A DNA stretch of 64,000 bases from Protea cynaroides (taxonomy: Eukaryota; Streptophyta; Magnoliopsida; Proteales; Proteaceae): contig CM053266.1 in NCBI GenBank assembly GCA_028583415.1, forward strand, positions 39,427,758 to 39,491,757, in the 5' to 3' direction. The position numbers were made by a program, and so were the translations under genes. Below are positions 59,080 to 64,000 of the stretch, piece after piece. The notes under the pieces were generated by a model. It was not told the origin of the DNA. It made no database searches and was given only the letters and a program-made list of their open reading frames with translations. Numbering within the stretch: position 1 is the stretch's first letter; every line of letters begins with the position of its first letter.

Positions 59080-61092
59080 TTAGTTATGATTGTTGAACTC
59101 ACAAAATTTCTCATGCATATTTGCGTTTGGAGGGTTGCCAGCAAGATTCAAAACCAATCTTCCTTCTTCCTCTCAGCGAACAAAGTTACTGCAAAAGGAT
59201 GACGATGACCTCAGTCATGTACAGTTAACGCTTCGATGATGACAAAAGAATGAAGAGGAATTTTTACGACATCTATATAAACAGAGCCACATCGATTAGA
59301 TGATCCATGGCCTGACCATTACCCCAGGAGTCCCACACACAGCTACATACAGTGTGTTTGTTGAGGCACAGCAGATCCGAACGCTTATTCTTATTGGACC
59401 ACAGGTCCACAACACTTGATTTTGGAACTTTCTTCTTTTTAGAATTGCTTGGTTTTTAAGCGGTGTTATCTTGATTCCACCTCATTTGAAAGGTCAATTC
59501 ATTTTTACTTGACTCAGAGGCTTTGTCTATAACAAGGTTTTTGAAATCGATATCGGATAAAGTCGATCGATTGGTTCTGATTTCTCAGAATGGCCAATTC
59601 CAATCTGATACTTGATATCTTTTCTGTTTTAATACTATTTTACTATGAACCAGTCCCATATCATTGGATTCGTATATCGATCTAGATGTAGTTGAATCGA
59701 ATTTATCAGTTTTGAACATGACGGATACACAAAACCCTATAGACTCATTGGAGTCGGTGTTAATTTATCTGAAGAATGAGAACAATTAAGACGGGTCAAG
59801 CTTCAAAACCCTTTTTTTTTTTTTTACCTTAATTAATATGGAGCTTGTTAAGATGTATTATCAATGCTTTTGCATTTTCTTTATCTTTCGTATTCATGCC
59901 ACCATTGAAGATACAATCATGCATGTACACGGACTTCATACACATAACCTTTTGCTTCATGCAGTGGCCTTAGGGAGTTCTCCATCTATTCCAATGATTA
60001 GAAATCCAAATAAGTGTAAGAGTTATATCTTTCCTAAAACATATTGAATCATTGAGAAATCTAGGGAAAATATGTCATACAAGGTGCATGGGTTCAGATC
60101 CTCTCCAACGGGTGCAGTTCAAACAAAACCTTTGGTAATCCAAGAGAGATCCGATGGTCATGTTTGTGCTGGTTATGTTAGTGCTGAACAAACTGGACGG
60201 TGGAGATGATCTTTTTCCTTCGAGATGAATTGCATGGTTAGGATTCTAAATTTTATACTTTTCTCTTCTTTTAAAATAAAAATAAAAATTGTCACTCTTG
60301 CCATGTCCCCTTCACCCTTTATGGTAATAAGAAAAAAGAAGTTTGGAATAATTCAATTGACAAAGCATCTGGCAAAAGTCGGAATGCAAGACACTTTGAA
60401 CCCAATCCTCTCCTCCATGCCTCTTGGCTCTCACCTTATTCAATCGTTGAAAAAGTGAGTCGACTCAAACTCAAATCCCCTCCAACAGTTGGATGGAATG
60501 GGAGTCCGAGAGCCGTAGAGGAGAAGCTCTAGACCCGAACTTCAATCTCCATAAATAGAAATGTGGAATTTGTTACTGGGGTTTGCTCCTGACCCGAGTT
60601 GACGCAAACTTTATTCGTTTGGGAGAATGGTACCGTACCGTGAGGGTCCCCAGCCGAGGGGAGGATCTCCTTATTTATTTATTTATTAAAAAATATTTTT
60701 TTAATATTAGTCATTTTTGAGATTCTCTCTCTTTCAGTCTGGCATCATCCGTACTTTGTCGTGTAGTGCAGAGCAATCCCCAGTCACCCAGTCACCGGTG
60801 AGGCCGAAAAGGGGAGCCCACGACACCACACGCGCTCAGCTGGTCTCCTCTACCTCCCCTAATCCCTATCCCCCCAAGCGCATCTGTACGTGCCGTGATG
60901 CGTGCTGGTCGTGCTACCTAAATTAAAGTAAGAGAGAGTGTGTGTGAGCGACTGCAAAAATCCTCTCTCTCTCTCTCTCTCTCTCTCAGTTTCAATCTAG
61001 AGAGTTTTTGCACCTCTTCCTTTGTCGCCGAAAATTGTCTGCAAAATCTCTTCCTCGTCTTTTTCGTTTTGTAGATCAAATCGTAGCCATAG
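57320..61092. other. spacer between the peroxidase array and the WRC gene
   Basis: 57.3-58.9 kb is the 5' flank of gene 7, paralogous to 49.0-49.7 plus 52.38-54.0 kb. It includes an intact GAGTGCATCC site without the solo LTR and no TRIM. A poly(A) run of 29 lies at 59047-59075. 59.1-60.6 kb has no convincing coding exon. A GT/GA and CT-rich zone (60930-60990) probably belongs to the promoter or 5' UTR of the WRC gene. Confidence 0.5.
60962..60988. repeat. (TC)n tract in the probable 5' UTR of the WRC gene
   Basis: About 27 bp of TC, some 105 bp upstream of the ATG. Confidence 0.9.
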
Positions 61093-61715
61093 ATGAGGAT
61101 TAGGAAGCGATCTGTGCCATTTGCTTTCTCTTCCCTCGGCCCGACTATTCCACCAGATCCTCAACTTCACAAGGTGCTCTCGTCGGAGGAACCACTGGAA
61201 CCAGATAGCAAAGCCGGCCGAGAAGGAGTCGACGAAGAACAACAGAAAGGGGCAAAAACAAAAAGTTCAAAGCATCAACAACCCAATGGGGAAGATCTAT
61301 CTTCTGTAGCAGTAAAAGTAGAAGAGCGTACCCATCTCGATGATCATCAGCCTCAAACACAAACTTCCTCAAATCCACCTGCTCCACTACCGTTCAAGCT
61401 CGAAGACAATCGACATCGACCCATTTTAGATCTGCAGCTGACGATCATAAAGGCGAAGGACGGTTGGATTTGCTCGGACAGCGTCGGAAAACGAGGAGAG
61501 GAGCAGAAGATCACCAAAGACGAGAGCTGCTGCATGTGCCCCAACACTCCATCTCATGCCGAACAGGTATACTTGCCCTTTTATTCCGTGATTTTCGATT
61601 TCTTTTTTTCCCTCTAAAAACCTCTGAGAGACGACCTTTCTTTCTCTTTCCTCGGTTTAATCGGTTCTAACCATGGCTCACCTTAGCTGCTTTCCCTCTT
61701 ACCCTATCGGTGCAA

Positions 61716-61752
<37 letters not shown>

Positions 61753-62880
61753 CAGTTGTATTAGGCTTGCAAGCAGAAGAAGAGAAAACAAAAGGGAAGA
61801 GATGGCCCGTGCTCATTAAAAATTCCAGGTATGTATTTATGATATCTAAAACTCCCAATTTCTTCTTCTTCTTCTTCTTCTTCTTCTTCTTCCTCCCTCT
61901 CTCTCTCTCTCTCACACACACATACGCATAATTAAGTCCATCCCATGGCAAATGGGCTTCTTGGGCAACTTCATATGCACCTGGTGCATCTTAGCAAGAG
62001 GGTCTGGTCCCATATGGAATGTGCAATGCTGAGGTGTACACCCACCCACCATTGTTATATATTCTCCATGTATGTCGTGTGTGTGGGTGTGTGCCGGTGA
62101 GTTTGTGTGTGTGAATGTGGATTTTCATTATCTTGGATTTACCATCAGGAATGCAAGTAGTTTGGGTGCAGAGGCAGCTGGTGGTGAGATTGGAGCAAGT
62201 GGGTTGTTATCTTCTTCCTCTAATAAAGGTGAATATCTCTTCCAATATTTAGTAAAGAGAGAGAGTTTCCTCCCATTTCCCATGAATGCAACAACTATAA
62301 CTGTATAACTGTGAAACTGTATATTTTTGTTATTCTATGTATGGAACATGGAGTAGCTGGAAGGTGGTATGAAGGAGAGAAAGATTTTCCATTGAAGAAA
62401 AGAAGAGGAAGCTTTGACCGTAAAGCAAGCGAAGAGACGATGAGAACCATTCTGAAAACTAAAACCAATAAGAGATGTATTCACCCAGAAGACAAAGACA
62501 AAGCAGAAGCACAAGGAAAGAAGGGATTAACGAACTGTGGTGAAAGTAGTAATAATAGTGTGAAGAAGAAAGGGAGTCGTGGAGTGGTGATGGAGGGCTC
62601 CAGATGCAGTCGTGTGAATGGTAGAGGGTGGAGGTGTTGCCAACCAACCCTTGTGGGTTACTCTCTCTGCGAGCATCACTTGGGCAAAGGAAGGCTCAGG
62701 AGCATGAGCACTGTTCGCACTCCTGCTTCCTCCATTATTGCTGAGCTTAATAAGCCCAGCTGGTCACTATCATCATCTTCGTCGGAAGAAGAGGAGAAGC
62801 CATTGATGAGCACAAACAAGAGAAAGAAGATTGGTATGGTGAAAGCTCGTTCAATTAGTAGTTTGCTGGCTCAAACTTAA
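61093..62880 (+). CDS. WRC-domain protein (GRF-related, no QLQ domain)
   Basis: Exons 61093-61566, 61752-61828, 62149-62228 and 62357-62880 join through GT-AG introns to 384 residues. The ATG follows an in-frame TAG directly, and the N-terminus MRIRKRSVPFAF is basic. Exon 4 carries a perfect WRC zinc motif C-x9-C-x10-C-x2-H (C294, C304, C315, H318) with W302-R303-C304. Likely nuclear signals are PLKKRRG and NKRKK, and a Ser/Glu-rich stretch (SSSSSEEEE) follows near residue 350. WRC domains bind DNA and direct nuclear entry in growth-regulating factors. The GRF QLQ domain is absent, so this belongs to the WRC-only group and its targets are unknown. Intron 1 ends in a CT repeat followed by CAGTCAG; only the first AG keeps the frame. 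Exons 2 and 3 are short (77 and 80 nt) and rest on splice logic alone. Confidence 0.87.
61719..61750. repeat. (CT)n at the intron-1 acceptor of the WRC gene
   Basis: About 30 bp of CT running into the CAG acceptor at 61749-61751, so the microsatellite serves as the polypyrimidine tract. Confidence 0.9.
61859..61920. repeat. compound (TTC)n(CT)n(CA)n microsatellite in intron 2 of the WRC gene
   Basis: TTC repeats (about ten units) followed by CTCTCTCT and CACACACA. Confidence 0.9.
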
Positions 62881-64000
62881 CAATGGCAGATCATCTGTGG
62901 TTAATGATAACTATAGCGACATTCTGGATAGATTCCCAAGTGTTTTTTCAAGGTTCATAGAGAAACAGGATTCTACTGCTACAATTTGTTTTCCAGAAGA
63001 ACACATAGGACCTTTCATGTTTGATCCAAGTTTTCTGCTCAATTTCTTCCTTGTAGATCTCCATTTATTTATTGTGGTTAATTGGAACTCGGTGAGCTAA
63101 CTCGTACTCAGTCAAGTGACTCAAATTCACCCTGATGATGGAGTTAACCGAGTCAGAACCCAGATGAGATATAATCTATTACAACTCAAGTCCAAGGAAG
63201 AGCCAACCCAAAAGATTAGTCTATTAGGTGGGAGAACCCAAGACTTAAGAACCATACTTGGTAGGTATGGGATCCCGATGTGAGATCATAACATTGCCAC
63301 CCCCTTTTCAAAGCCAACGCCTACGTCGGTCCACTCTAGATTGTCCATTCTAGACAGCTTTCACTCTGTTTCACTAGGTAGTCTTTTCCCAGGTCGCTTC
63401 TTCTCTAGGTCGTCCGTCTCGCAAGGTAGGCCTCTCAACGAAAGTATCAAATGTTACGAACAAGAATAAAAAATGCATAAAAGAAGAGAGGAAGAGGGAA
63501 AGAATGATCGACTTCGAGGGGGATAATCTCCAGAGTTTACAAAAGAAGACTTTTCATTACTTCACTGAATTACAACATCCCACACTTACCTATTTATACA
63601 ATCTAACTAATTCAATTACAGAGATCTCAAAACCCATTACAACCCACAAACAATCTGACCAACTAGTCTTTCCCTTTCTTGGGTACATAACATAATCCCA
63701 GAGCCTCCACCTCCGCTCAAGTTCAAGAGCAGGAGGGATTAGCAGTTGGGACTTTTGGGGTTGGTTTCACCGATTACCGTTACCTGATCCTGTTGAATTG
63801 TGGCCCATCTAGTCCAATCATTCAACCCGACAAACCTGATCATGACCGGGCCCAATCGGTCTAGTTGGATTGGCTCGGATTGGGTTGAATAGGCCAAAAC
63901 CATCCCAAGAATTGGCTTAGATGCATAAAAAAATTGTGCCAACCATACCGACTAGGGTGTTGCACAGGATCCGGCCAATTCCGATCTTTAAAATCCTGCT
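62881..64000. other. 3' flank of the WRC gene; no further gene
   Basis: 62.88-63.1 kb is probable 3' UTR or flank. 63.1-63.7 kb has repeat-like DNA (ACTCAGTCAAGTGACTCAAA; GATCATAACATTGCCACCCCC; a TTTATACAATCTAACTAATTC end) that could be an old LTR. The last 250 bp are rich in CCAATC / GATTGG words (GGATTGGCTCGGATTGGGTTG). No coding exon seen. Confidence 0.4.

Noticed and set aside
1..64000. CRISPR arrays, bacterial operons, riboswitches, rRNA
   Set aside because: Nothing with such structure was seen. The tandem repeats present are microsatellites, one 25-bp triplet repeat and transposon ends, all normal for plant nuclear DNA.

Overview
This is nuclear DNA of a flowering plant. The coding genes are intron-split and AT-rich. 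They are class III secretory peroxidases with the plant-specific four-exon layout, plus a WRC-domain protein, and they sit among copia LTR retrotransposons, solo LTRs, a TRIM, a LINE tail and many small foldback (MITE-like) elements. I cannot name the species from sequence alone.

Layout. 0-28 kb: four minus-strand peroxidase genes of one subfamily (A2/PRX53-54-like as I recall the family), at 0.1-1.6, 12.9-14.6, 19.2-20.9 and 26.3-28.1 kb. They are separated by paralogous spacers, so the block grew by tandem duplication. A 4.8 kb Ty1-copia element (7.5-12.3 kb) landed in the first spacer. The fourth gene has lost the GT of its intron-2 donor. An orphan exon 2 of the other subfamily lies at 23.3 kb. 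28-40 kb: gene-poor DNA with diverged repeats, an internally inverted copia remnant (33.7-35.6 kb), a 2.2 kb solo LTR (36.7-38.9 kb) and a LINE tail (40.0 kb). 40-57 kb: three minus-strand peroxidase genes of a second subfamily (PRX59/peroxidase N-like). Two are intact (40.4-42.2 and 47.0-48.8 kb). The third (54.9-57.2 kb) is frameshifted, and its last exon is interleaved with LTR sequence in a way that suggests a collapsed assembly. Between them lie a deleted copia element, a second solo LTR in the opposite orientation and a TRIM. 57-61 kb: spacer without a gene I can support. 61.1-62.9 kb: a plus-strand four-exon gene for a 384-residue WRC-domain protein without a QLQ domain.

How the genes work. 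The intact peroxidases (genes 1, 2, 3, 5, 6) each encode a signal peptide, the distal Arg/His, the proximal His and eight cysteines, as expected of secreted haem peroxidases using H2O2. Each has a TATAAATA box upstream. Genes 5-7 also share AGCCGCC (GCC-box) motifs about 90-100 bp upstream of the TATA box, absent from what I examined of genes 1-4, so the two subfamilies may be regulated differently. The WRC gene is probably an unrelated nuclear regulator at the edge of the cluster.

I did not find a new molecular system. The most informative signals are the insertion histories that can be read against empty paralogous sites, the intron-loving MITE family, the two independent donor-site losses, and the mosaic exon at 55 kb.
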